Source: JALORV01 sp035429805 (lineage in GTDB: Bacteria; Pseudomonadota; Gammaproteobacteria; Burkholderiales; Burkholderiaceae_F). Taken from it: 14,310 nt of DNA. The stretch spans positions 1 through 14,310 of the forward strand of contig DAOMFL010000086.1 in NCBI GenBank assembly GCA_035429805.1. The letters run 5' to 3'. The notes beneath the pieces were generated by a model. It did not search any database and was not told the DNA's origin. It saw nothing but the letters and a program-made list of their open reading frames with translations. Made by a program: the position numbers and the translations under genes. Below, piece after piece: positions 1 to 7,673 of the stretch; the first letter of the stretch is position 1; each line of letters begins with the position of its first letter.

Positions 1-1239
1 GCCGTCGCGGGAGCGCGCGGCCGACGGCGCCCACCGATGCGACAGGCGGACCGGGCGATCGACTGGCAGCGCGATCCCACCGAGCGCGTGCTGCGCAGGC
101 TGCGCGCCGCAGACGGCACTCCGGGCGTCGCCGACGACATCCTCGGGCTGCGCGTGCACTGTTATGACGCCCACCCGGAGGGCACGCTGCGCGGTGCGCC
201 GGGCGCCGTCATCGCGCAGCGCGATGGCGCCATCTGCCGCGCCACCGTGGACGGCGCGGTCTGGATCACGCACCTCAAGGACTCCGGCAATGCCGCGCGC
301 CCGTTTAAGCTGCCGGCGACGATGGTGCTCGGCGAGCGCGCCGCCGGCATACCGGTCGCGCCCGCTCCACCGCAAACGCCTTCTTCATCCACAACCTGGC
401 GCGAAATCGCCTACGAGGAACTGGGCGACATCGGCTTGCTGCGTTTTCCCTTCTACAACGGCGCGATGTCGGCTGCGCAGTGCGAGCGCCTGACCGCCGC
501 CTACCTCGACGCCACGCGCCGGCCGACGCGCGCGATCGTGCTCGCCGGCGGCCCCGACTTCTGGTCGAACGGCATACACCTGAACGTCATCGAGGCGACA
601 GAGCAGCCCGCCGAGGAATCATGGCGCAACATCAACGCGCTCGACGACTTCGTGCTGGCGGTGCTGACGACGGCCAGCCATTTGACAGTGGCGGCGATGC
701 AGGGCAACGCCGGCGCTGGCGGCGTCTTCATCGCGCTGGCCGCGGACCGCGTGCTGGCGCGCAGCGGCATCGTGCTGAATCCGCACTACAAGGGCATGGG
801 CAACCTCTACGGCTCCGAGTACTGGACCTACCTGCTGCCGAAGCGTGTCGGTGCCGCGAACGCGCAGGCGATCACGCAGGGCCGCCTGCCGATCGGCACG
901 CACGCCGCGCTGCGGCTGGGCCTGATCGATGCGCACTTCGGCGCGAGCCCGGGCGCATTTCTCGATCAGGCGATCGGCGAAGCCCGCGCTCTCGTCGCCG
1001 AGGGGTTCGAAGCACGGCTCGCGGCCAAGCAGGCCGCACGCGCTGCGGATGAGGCCGTCATACCGCTCGCCGCCTACCGCGCCGCGGAACTCGAAAAGAT
1101 GCGGCTCAACTTCTTCGGCTTCGACTCCAGCTATCACGTCGCGCGCCACAACTTCGTCTGCAAGGTGCCAAAGGCGCGTACGCCGTCCTACCTCGCGCGC
1201 CACAGATCAGTGGCCGGTGCGGGCGGTCGCGCGGCCTGA
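1..1239 (+). CDS. hypX: HypX/HoxX hydrogenase maturation factor, 5'-truncated by window edge
   Basis: The reading frame is open from base 1 with no stop, so the gene begins outside the window and the ATG at 37 is probably internal. About 412 residues are visible. They start in the C-terminal part of the formyltransferase module (RAIDW near the start, then ADGTPGVADDILG). An enoyl-CoA hydratase/isomerase-type domain follows, with GDIGLLRFPFYNGAMS, the LAGGPDFWSNGIHLN stretch, the glycine-rich GNAGAGGVFIALAADR oxyanion region and NPHYKGMGNLYGSEYWTYLLP. In characterised HypX proteins the N-terminal part moves a formyl group from formyl-tetrahydrofolate to CoA. The C-terminal part then releases CO, which becomes the CO ligand of the [NiFe] hydrogenase active site under aerobic conditions. 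The family is usually about 550-600 aa, so roughly the first third is missing. No hydrogenase gene is in view; one is expected upstream. The last 33 bases overlap the convergent hydrolase gene. Confidence 0.9.
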   Translation, partial: AVAGARGRRRPPMRQADRAIDWQRDPTERVLRRLRAADGTPGVADDILGLRVHCYDAHPEGTLRGAPGAVIAQRDGAICRATVDGAVWITHLKDSGNAARPFKLPATMVLGERAAGIPVAPAPPQTPSSSTTWREIAYEELGDIGLLRFPFYNGAMSAAQCERLTAAYLDATRRPTRAIVLAGGPDFWSNGIHLNVIEATEQPAEESWRNINALDDFVLAVLTTASHLTVAAMQGNAGAGGVFIALAADRVLARSGIVLNPHYKGMGNLYGSEYWTYLLPKRVGAANAQAITQGRLPIGTHAALRLGLIDAHFGASPGAFLDQAIGEARALVAEGFEARLAAKQAARAADEAVIPLAAYRAAELEKMRLNFFGFDSSYHVARHNFVCKVPKARTPSYLARHRSVAGAGGRAA

Positions 1240-2385
1240 GGCCCGCCGGGTCGGCACGCCGCTGCTGCGTGCAATCGCCGCGGCTACGGCGTCCCAGGTC
1301 GCGGCGAATCCCTCAGGCGTAAAGCCGGCGCCGGATGGCAGCCAGTCGGCGCTGCGGCCGCCGGCGAGCGTGTAGTGGCCCACGACGTCCAGGTGGTCGG
1401 CACGCGCCACGTGCACGATGCGCCCGTGCAGCTGACTGAGCGTCGGCACGATGCCGTCGCTGGTCGCTGCGGACACTCTGAATCCGAACCCACGCTCCAG
1501 TTCGCGGCGCGCCGACGGGGCCAGGCGCGGATACGGATAGCGCGGATGCGGCCGCGCAGCCAGTCCATGCAGCACGCGGAACAGCGACCGCAACGCGATG
1601 TATTCGGGATCCAGCATGTCCTTCAGCCGCGCACTGCCCTCGGGCGGCGGCACTCCGGCGACGACGCAGCCATAGTCAACACTGTCGCGATCTGCGACCG
1701 CGGCAGCAAACAGATCGATGCCCTCCGGTGTCAGTTGCAGCACCGCCCCCTGATCGCGCTCAATTTCCCGCAGGTACTGCCAGAGTGGATCGCGCCGGTT
1801 GAACTTCATTCTTCGCAGCAGCTCCGCGGCGACGCGATCGAGCGGGCCCTCGTTGCGCCCGAGCCAGTCATCGAGGCGCGCGACCATGGCCAGGGCGCGC
1901 GCCGCCGCGAGTATCGTGCCGCGCCCCGGCCCCGAGGTGGCGAGGCCGCTCAGCAGCAGCAGCAGCGTCTGGCCCTGAATCGTCAGGAAGTGATTGGCGA
2001 GCGGCGTGCCGTGATGCGGCGTGGCCACCGAGATCGCGCTGCGCGTCAGGGCACCGATCCGCTCCTCCGAGCCATCTGTGGCAATGCTGACGCCCGGCGT
2101 GAGCAGCATGCGGACGTCGAGCCCACCGGTCGAATGCCCCACGAAGTGCAGTTCCGCTGCGCGCAGTCCGCCGGCGCGGACGACCTCGCGTCGCAGGACC
2201 TCCGCCCGGCGCGGAATCGACGCCGTCGGCTGCGTGCCGCAGCGCCTGATGCGGGCGTCGATGCCGTGACGATGCAGTCCTGCACGCAGCGCCTGCTCCA
2301 CCTGCTCGAAATAACTGACGGCACCCACCGACGTGAAACCGAAGAAGCCGGGAACGAGAAAGACGATGCGGGAAGTCGCGGGCAT
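1207..2385 (-). CDS. Alpha/beta-hydrolase, triacylglycerol lipase/esterase-like
   Basis: This 392-aa protein has an alpha/beta-hydrolase fold of the lipase type. Visible elements are the oxyanion strand-loop VFLVPGFFGF (residues 8-17), the nucleophile elbow GHSTGG with Ser85, the following ATPHHGTPLA loop (121-130), a likely acid Asp310 in TSDGIVP, and a candidate catalytic His331 or His337 in DHLDVVGHY. There is no signal peptide or membrane segment, so it probably acts in the cytoplasm on an ester substrate that the sequence does not reveal. The ATG at 2385 was chosen because the family's first beta-strand begins right after it. A GTG 48 bases upstream (2433) would add 16 residues of no visible function. 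Neither start has a convincing Shine-Dalgarno. It converges on hypX and their 3' ends overlap by 33 bases. The fold is confident, the specificity is not. Confidence 0.82.
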   Translation of the reverse strand: MPATSRIVFLVPGFFGFTSVGAVSYFEQVEQALRAGLHRHGIDARIRRCGTQPTASIPRRAEVLRREVVRAGGLRAAELHFVGHSTGGLDVRMLLTPGVSIATDGSEERIGALTRSAISVATPHHGTPLANHFLTIQGQTLLLLLSGLATSGPGRGTILAAARALAMVARLDDWLGRNEGPLDRVAAELLRRMKFNRRDPLWQYLREIERDQGAVLQLTPEGIDLFAAAVADRDSVDYGCVVAGVPPPEGSARLKDMLDPEYIALRSLFRVLHGLAARPHPRYPYPRLAPSARRELERGFGFRVSAATSDGIVPTLSQLHGRIVHVARADHLDVVGHYTLAGGRSADWLPSGAGFTPEGFAATWDAVAAAIARSSGVPTRRASGRATARTGH

Positions 2386-2520
2386 AGGATCAAAGCGTAC
2401 GCCCGTCCGTCGATGTGCTCCTGTCGGCGGCACGGTTTCGCGCCATTGGCGGTTCAGCAGTCGGCAGGCCGCTCATTGGCTCGCGCTGAGCCATGTGTTA
2501 CGCGATGGCCTCGGTGCCTC

Positions 2521-2541
2521 TGTGTCCTGGCACAGGACGCA
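2521..2541. repeat. Short inverted repeat, 3-nt spacer
   Basis: GTCCTG-GCA-CAGGAC is a perfect 6-bp dyad at 2524-2538. It extends to 9-bp arms (2521-2529 and 2533-2541) with one mismatch that would be a G-U wobble in RNA. It lies between the hydrolase start and the possible 51-aa gene, on a stretch without convincing coding. It has no T-tract, so it is not a standard terminator. It could be an operator or chance. Confidence 0.35.
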
Positions 2542-2611
2542 GGAGTCGCGGTCCGGCGATGCCGGGCCAACTGGCGATCCGTGTGTGAGCCGGCTGGCCC
2601 ACGCACCAGGA

Positions 2612-2767
2612 TCAGGCCGAAAGGTAGGATCGGATCGCGACCGATGCCAGCAGCGCAACCGTGCCGGCAATCGCAACGAAGGCGGTGCGCAACGACAAGG
2701 TCTCGTGAATCTGGACAAGTCGCTTCTCGCGCCGGCGGCGGCGCTTGGTTCCACTCGTGGCACTCAT
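2612..2767 (-). CDS. Possible 51-aa single-pass membrane peptide
   Basis: The predicted peptide starts MSATSGTKRRRRREKR, strongly basic over residues 8-16. A hydrophobic helix follows at about residues 27-46 (LRTAFVAIAGTVALLASVAI) and it ends RSYLSA. The composition suits a small inner-membrane protein with a cytoplasmic basic N-terminus. The weak point is the start: the best ribosome-binding-like stretch (GGGAGGA) lies about 20 bases upstream of the ATG, too far for a normal site, and no alternative start codon fits. I do not recognise a family. The same DNA also reads open in other frames with arginine- and histidine-rich nonsense, so this could be a chance ORF. The basic-plus-hydrophobic pattern is the only positive evidence. 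Confidence 0.32.
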   Translation of the reverse strand: MSATSGTKRRRRREKRLVQIHETLSLRTAFVAIAGTVALLASVAIRSYLSA

Positions 2768-3109
2768 GACAGTCTCGACCGGTTTGTTCCTCCCGCATTC
2801 ATGCTGACGCTGCTGCCGAACGAGGCCAAGTCCGTTCGTCGTCCGGCACTGCGGGACCGATAGGCGGCACGGCATCTGTTTCCTCAGCACGACAGCGACC
2901 CGCGCGGTGTCGGAAGGCTTTACAGGTGCGCGAAAGCTTCAGGAATCAGGCTCACCCTTGCGGTCAGGTGCAAGCGCCTTCGCCTCCACTTCGGCAATGC
3001 CGATACCGGACACCGAGGGCGCTACCGCATTGGCACTGCAGGCTGGTTGATCGGTCGTGGCACCATAAGCGGTGCCACGCAACTCATGGCAAACGCGGGA
3101 GCAAGTGCC
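2768..3109. other. Intergenic stretch upstream of the DUF3667 gene
   Basis: I see no convincing gene here; if the 51-aa peptide is not real, the gap runs from 2386 to 3109. The open frames on both strands lack domain-like composition. The stretch holds one clear structure, the 9-bp inverted repeat at 3056-3079. No good -35/-10 pair was found by eye. Confidence 0.5.
3056..3079. repeat. Perfect 9-bp inverted repeat upstream of DUF3667 gene
   Basis: The arms CGTGGCACC (3056-3064) and GGTGCCACG (3071-3079) are perfectly complementary around a 6-base spacer. The repeat ends 30 bases before the chosen start of the membrane-protein gene at 3110 and just ahead of its ribosome-binding site at 3097-3101. 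It could be a protein-binding operator or an RNA hairpin in the 5' untranslated region. No U-run follows, so it is not a typical terminator. Confidence 0.5.
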
Positions 3110-3955
3110 ATGGGCGAAACGAAGACCTGGATCTGTCCGACCTGCAGGCTGCCCAGGACAACGCCGTACTGCCCTACCTGCGGCGAAGAACCACTGGCAC
3201 CTCGTGATCTCACTCTCCGCGGCCTCGCCGAGAAGCTGCTCCACGCCGCTACAAGCGTCGATGCGCGAACGGTACGTACAGCCTGGAAGCTGCTGCGCCA
3301 TCCTGGCCAGCTCACACTGGCATGGACTGGCGGTGTACGCAGGGCTTACGTCGCTCCGTTCCAGTTGTTTCTCCTCGCCAACGTTCTCTTCTTCGCCATC
3401 CAGTGGATGACTGGCGAGAACGTCTTCAGTTCCTCGCTCGAGTCACATCTGCACCATCAGGACTGGAGTGACCTCGCGCAGTCCCTGCTGGCGCAGCGGC
3501 TGGGGGCGACGCACACCAGCCTGGCCGAGTACGAGCCCGTGTTTGATCGAGCCGTCGTGCTGAATGCCAAGTCCCTCATCCTGTTGATGACCGCGCCCTT
3601 CGCGTTGCTGCTGCCGGTCGTGTTTCTGCGACAGCGTCGCCCGTTCATGGTGCACGTGGTGTTCTCGCTTCACCTGTATACGTTCCTGCTGCTCCTGTTT
3701 TGCGTTGCGCTGCTGACCGCGAAGGCCAGTGCTCTCCTTGGGTTCGGCGGCCTCGACATTCCCATGGTCGACAACGTTCTCAGCGCCGCCAACCTGTCTG
3801 TCTGCACCGCGTATATCTACCTCGCGATCGGAACTGTATATGGCGCCCAGGGTGTTCCACGCGTGACCAAGGCGATCCTGCTGGCAATCGCTGTGGCCGC
3901 CATCGTCCTGGCGTACAGGTTTGTCCTGTTTGTCATCACGCTCTATCTCACGTGA
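3110..3955 (+). CDS. DUF3667-type zinc-ribbon integral membrane protein
   Basis: This 281-aa protein opens with a four-cysteine zinc ribbon (Cys9, Cys12, Cys21, Cys24 in ICPTC and YCPTCGEE). A conserved-looking amphipathic part follows (TAWKLLRHPGQLTLAW, then GGVRRAYVAPFQLFLLANVLFF). About five hydrophobic helices are visible, near residues 82-100, 154-173, 180-204, 228-247 and 254-279. The 'PGQ...G.RR.Y..PF..FL..N..FF' pattern after a zinc ribbon is typical of DUF3667 proteins, whose function is unknown. The ATG at 3110 was preferred because GGGAG (3097-3101) sits 8 bases upstream. Earlier in-frame ATGs at 3047 and 3086 lack this and would only add residues before the ribbon. Base use looks less GC-biased than in neighbouring genes. 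No operon partner is evident. Confidence 0.75.
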   Translation: MGETKTWICPTCRLPRTTPYCPTCGEEPLAPRDLTLRGLAEKLLHAATSVDARTVRTAWKLLRHPGQLTLAWTGGVRRAYVAPFQLFLLANVLFFAIQWMTGENVFSSSLESHLHHQDWSDLAQSLLAQRLGATHTSLAEYEPVFDRAVVLNAKSLILLMTAPFALLLPVVFLRQRRPFMVHVVFSLHLYTFLLLLFCVALLTAKASALLGFGGLDIPMVDNVLSAANLSVCTAYIYLAIGTVYGAQGVPRVTKAILLAIAVAAIVLAYRFVLFVITLYLT

Positions 3956-4195
3956 GATGAGCTGCGCCACGACGGAATGGCGAACGTCCGCGATGGGTCA
4001 TCCTGAATTTGCCCACGAATAGTGGACGCGCCGACGTGGCGGGTCGAGCTGCCTCGAAGACCTGCGGGTCCATGCGGTTGAGCGTCGAGCGCCGCCGCCG
4101 GCAGCGATGGAGCGACTCCACGCCGTCGGTTCAAGGACCCGAGCCCACGGTTCGTCCGGCAGCCGGCACGAGGCGAACACGCACTGGCGGTTACA

Positions 4196-6229
4196 TCAGT
4201 TGCGTCCGGCGGCCGCTTCCTTGAGCCCGGGCACGTAGTCGGTGCCCTCGGGCACGCGCAGGCTCGAGCCCGTGAAATCGCTGCCGATCGGCTCCTGTCT
4301 GCCGCCCAGGCATTTTGCGAGGAAGCCTTCGGTGATCGCGAAGAACGACGTGCGGTTCTCGGGACGCGCGAAGCCGTGGCCTTCATCCGGATAGAGCGCG
4401 TACGTGACCGGAATCGATTTCGCTTTCATCGCCGCGACGATCTGGTCGGACTCCTTCTGCGTGACGCGGGGATCGTTCGCGCCCTGCCCGATCAGCAGCG
4501 GCCGGCGGATCTGGTCGACCCGCGTGATCGGCGAGCGCGCCAGCAGGTCCTTGCGGTCGGCCTCCTTGCGCGGGTCGCCCACGCGCGGGTACCACGAGAG
4601 CTCCATGATCGGTGCCCAGTACGGCGGGAAGCTCTCGATCAGTGTGACGAGGTTCGACGGCCCGACGATGTCGACGCCGCACGCAAAGGTCTCGGGTGTG
4701 AACGTCATCCCGACCAGCGTCGCGTAGCCGCCGTAGGAACCGCCCATGATGGCCAGTTTGTCACGCTGTGTGATGCCTTCTTTCAAGGCCCAGTTGACGA
4801 CGTCGATCAGGTCGTCGTGCATCTTGCCGGCGAACTCGCGATTGGCCGCGTTGAGGAACGACTTGCCGAAGCCGGTCGAGCCGCGGTAGTTGACCGAGAG
4901 CACCGCGTATCCGCGGTTGGCGAGCCACTGGTGGACGCTGTTGTAGCCGTAGTCGTCACGGGCCCACGGGCCGCCGTGGACGTACAGCACCGTCGGCAGC
5001 GGCGCATCGGGCTTGCCGTCGCCGTTGCGGTCGCTGCCTGGCGGCAGCGACAGGTAGGTCGGCAGCACCAGCCCGTCACGGCTGCGGACCTCGAAGGTGC
5101 CCATGGGTGCCAACGCACGGCCCTCGAGATCGGGCCGCGCGGTGAACAGCCGTGTCAGCTTCCTGGTGTCGCGGTCGTAGAGGTAGAAGGTGACCGGCTC
5201 GCTGACGCGATCGACCTGCAGTGTCCACTTGCGCCCGTCGCGCGTCTGCGAAAGCACCGACCATTCGCCCTTGAGCTCGCGATCGAGCAGCGCGAGATCG
5301 TCCTTCACGGCGGGCGACACCGGCACCCACTCGCGCTTCAGGTAGTTGATGCCGTAGGCCTGGATTTCGCCGGTCGACGGGTCGGCGATAAGACCCGAGA
5401 CATCGGCCTTCTCGCTGCCGCCGATCGGCGTCTGCCTGCCACTTTCGACGTCGACGGCGAAGAACGCGCTGGTATTGCGATTACGGCTGTCGCGCAGGTA
5501 GACGGTCCTGCCGTCTGCCGTCATGCCCGCCGGTTCGGTGGTGAACACGTCGTCGGCCCCGATTTCCATCCAGGGCTCGGCCTTGCCGTCGGCCGAGACC
5601 TTGTCGACCACCGCTCCACCCGCCGGCGTCTGGCGGAAGCCGTAGCGGAGGTTGAGGTCCCAGTCGGCTGCGAAGCCCGCCCAGCGATCGTTCTTCAGCA
5701 CCAGGTCGCGCTTGCCGCTGGCGAGGTCGACGCGATAGACGTCGTGATACTGCGGAACGCGATTGTTGAGGCCGATCAGGATCGAGCCAGGCACCTTCGG
5801 GCTCGCGCCGATCAGGCGCACCGTGACCTTCTCGGGATCGGTGTAGGTCGTCTGCTTGCCGGTCGCAACTTCGACGCCGTAGAGCACCCAGTTCTCGTTG
5901 CCACCGCGGTCCTGCGTGTAGAGGATGCGCGTGCTGTCGGGCGACCACCAGAATTCCGTGATCGGCCGCGGCCGCTCGTTGGTGACGGGCTTGGCCGAAG
6001 GCAGTGCGTCCGCCGGCGCGACCCAGACGTTGAGCACACCGTCACGCGGCGCGATCCACGCCAGCGACTTGCCATCGGGCGACAGCTTGGGCATCAACCG
6101 ACTTGGATTGCCAAAGATGAGCTTGCGCGGAATCAGCGAGTCGGATTGCGCCAGCGCAGGAGCCGATGCAAGGGCCCCTGCTGCGACGCTCGCCGCCATC
6201 AGGACGGTCAGGAATTTCAGGTTCTTCAT
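4196..6229 (-). CDS. S9 family (prolyl oligopeptidase) secreted peptidase
   Basis: This 677-aa enzyme has a Sec signal peptide (basic MKNLK, hydrophobic core, ASAPALAQ with likely cleavage after residue 27 or 28). Residues ~40-370 are WD40/beta-propeller-like repeats (LSPDGKSLAWIAP, WWSPDSTRILYTQD and others). The C-terminal alpha/beta-hydrolase domain runs from ~380. The catalytic triad is readable as Ser498 in GGSYGGYA, Asp586 in GANDPRV and His618 in DEGHGF, and HGGPWARDDYG is the oxyanion-side motif. The family removes dipeptides or acyl-amino acids from short peptides; this one probably works in the periplasm. A loop at 400-408 (DRNGDGKPD) has the spacing of a calcium-binding EF-hand-like loop. 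GGAGAA lies 7 bases before the ATG and fixes the start. The 240 bases beyond its stop hold no evident gene or terminator. Confidence 0.93.
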   Translation of the reverse strand: MKNLKFLTVLMAASVAAGALASAPALAQSDSLIPRKLIFGNPSRLMPKLSPDGKSLAWIAPRDGVLNVWVAPADALPSAKPVTNERPRPITEFWWSPDSTRILYTQDRGGNENWVLYGVEVATGKQTTYTDPEKVTVRLIGASPKVPGSILIGLNNRVPQYHDVYRVDLASGKRDLVLKNDRWAGFAADWDLNLRYGFRQTPAGGAVVDKVSADGKAEPWMEIGADDVFTTEPAGMTADGRTVYLRDSRNRNTSAFFAVDVESGRQTPIGGSEKADVSGLIADPSTGEIQAYGINYLKREWVPVSPAVKDDLALLDRELKGEWSVLSQTRDGRKWTLQVDRVSEPVTFYLYDRDTRKLTRLFTARPDLEGRALAPMGTFEVRSRDGLVLPTYLSLPPGSDRNGDGKPDAPLPTVLYVHGGPWARDDYGYNSVHQWLANRGYAVLSVNYRGSTGFGKSFLNAANREFAGKMHDDLIDVVNWALKEGITQRDKLAIMGGSYGGYATLVGMTFTPETFACGVDIVGPSNLVTLIESFPPYWAPIMELSWYPRVGDPRKEADRKDLLARSPITRVDQIRRPLLIGQGANDPRVTQKESDQIVAAMKAKSIPVTYALYPDEGHGFARPENRTSFFAITEGFLAKCLGGRQEPIGSDFTGSSLRVPEGTDYVPGLKEAAAGRN

Positions 6230-6422
6230 CAGCGAATTCTCCGGTTCTCGATGGTCGCCAGGACTATCGCAACAGTGCGCGCCTGCGCCAGAAGGGCCCG
6301 GAATCTACCTGAAGCCGGTGGCGCGGCGCACGCGATGCGACGGAATCGGCAGGACGCCGGCCGAAGTCCCGGCGCACCGGTGCGTGCCGGACATTGCGGC
6401 CGTGCTGCCGTCAGCGGCTCGG

Positions 6423-7571
6423 TCAGGGGCTCAAACTGAGGCCGGGTCGATCCGGCGCCATCGCTGAGGGCTCCACGCCCAGGTCCGTTATGTCCGCTGC
6501 AATCGGCCGGCCGAGGATCAGTGCCGACGCGATCCGTGCCACCGCCGGTGCCGTCTGTATTCCGTAACCGCCCTGCCCCGCTAGCCAGAAGAAGCCCGCC
6601 GCCTGCGCATCGAAGCCGACAACGATCGTCTTGTCCGCCACGAACGAGCGCAGTCCGGCCCAGCGCGAACGGATGCGCGGTACCGTGAGCATCGTGGCCT
6701 GGGCGAGTCGGTCGACCAGCACGGCGATGTCGTAGTCGTCAGGCTGCGCGTCGCACGGCGGCGACGGAGTCTCGTCTGCTGGCGACGCCAGCAGGCGCCC
6801 GGCCTCGGGCTTGAAGTACCAGGTCTCGCAGACTTCGATGACGGCCGGCCAGCGCGCAATGTCGACGTCCGGCGGCGCATCGAAGGTGATCGCCGTGCGC
6901 CGTTTCGGCACGAGCCCGATCGCGCCCGCGCCCGCCATCCGCCCGATCTCGTCGGCCCACGCGCCGGCGGCATCGACAACGAGCGGGGCACGAAACTCGC
7001 CCGCTGTGGTGGATACGCGCCAGCCATCAGCGTCCCGTTCGAGCGCGCGGACATCGGCATTCATGACACGCGCGCCGCCCGATGCGGCCAGCGTGCGCAG
7101 GTAGCCGTGGTGCAGCGCGTGCACATCGATATCCATCGCGTCCGGTTCGAGCAGTCCTGCGGCCACCTGCCCTGGCGTGAAGCAGGGCACGCGCTCGCGC
7201 ACCGCAGTGCCGTCCAGCAGCGCGAGGTTGGGCACGAGGCCGGCGCACTCCGCGGCAATCCGGTGCAGTTCGTCGACCTGCGCCGGAGCGGCAACCAGCA
7301 GCGTTCCCCGCGGGGAAAGCAGCGGCGTCGCTGCAAACCCCGCGGGCGGGTCCTGCAGGAACGCCTTGCTGGCCCGCGTCAGGGCCCGCATCACGGCGTT
7401 GCCATACGTCTCAGTAAAAAGCGCCGCCGAGCGCCCTGTCGTGTGATAGCCCGGCTGCGTCTCGCGCTCGAGCAGCATGACGCGGCAATGGGCGGCCAGT
7501 TCGCACGCGACCGATGCCCCGGCGATACCGGCGCCGATCACGATGACGTCGGCCTCTTCGATCCGCGTCAT
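6423..7571 (-). CDS. DAO-fold FAD oxidoreductase, D-arginine dehydrogenase (DauA)-like
   Basis: This 382-aa flavoprotein begins with the dinucleotide-binding motif VIVIGAGIAGAS (residues 9-20) and the FAD-ribose glutamate in LLERE. It then tracks Pseudomonas aeruginosa D-arginine dehydrogenase closely over its length, as I recall that sequence: QPGYHTTGRSAA, DPPAGF..PLLSPR, VPKRRTAITF, WYFKPEAG, WAGLRSFVADK and GQGGYGIQT. The residues that hold the amino-acid carboxylate are kept (Arg225, Tyr252, Arg308), as are Thr53 and Tyr56. Glu87, which binds the arginine side chain, is Thr90 here, and His48 is Leu51. This suggests oxidative deamination of a D-amino acid, but not necessarily D-arginine. 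The ATG at 7571 fits the family N-terminus although its ribosome site is weak. The dinB-like gene lies 102 bases upstream on the same strand and may share a transcript. Confidence 0.85.
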   Translation of the reverse strand: MTRIEEADVIVIGAGIAGASVACELAAHCRVMLLERETQPGYHTTGRSAALFTETYGNAVMRALTRASKAFLQDPPAGFAATPLLSPRGTLLVAAPAQVDELHRIAAECAGLVPNLALLDGTAVRERVPCFTPGQVAAGLLEPDAMDIDVHALHHGYLRTLAASGGARVMNADVRALERDADGWRVSTTAGEFRAPLVVDAAGAWADEIGRMAGAGAIGLVPKRRTAITFDAPPDVDIARWPAVIEVCETWYFKPEAGRLLASPADETPSPPCDAQPDDYDIAVLVDRLAQATMLTVPRIRSRWAGLRSFVADKTIVVGFDAQAAGFFWLAGQGGYGIQTAPAVARIASALILGRPIAADITDLGVEPSAMAPDRPGLSLSP

Positions 7572-7673
7572 GCCGTGCCCACACTGTCTGGCACAGTCGG
7601 CAGCGGCGAGGCCCGCTTCAGACTGCTCTCCTCACCGTTGCGCACGAATGGAATCGCCGCGATGGGAACGGTC

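Noticed and set aside
1375..2769. 464-codon plus-strand open frame over the hydrolase gene
   Set aside because: Antisense shadow; the opposite strand shows a complete hydrolase triad.
3956..4195. Plus- and minus-strand open frames in the gap between the DUF3667 and S9 genes
   Set aside because: Arg/Ser/Pro-rich without motifs or ribosome sites; probably non-coding.
6366..6392. Near-palindrome including CGCACCGGTGCG, downstream of the DauA-like gene
   Set aside because: It could fold, but the outer arms do not pair cleanly and no U-run follows on the minus strand, so I did not call a terminator.
4376..6439. 687-codon plus-strand open frame opposite the S9 peptidase gene
   Set aside because: It is the antisense of a clear peptidase gene, is rich in Arg/Ala/Gly/Asp with no domain motif, and arises from high GC and codon bias.
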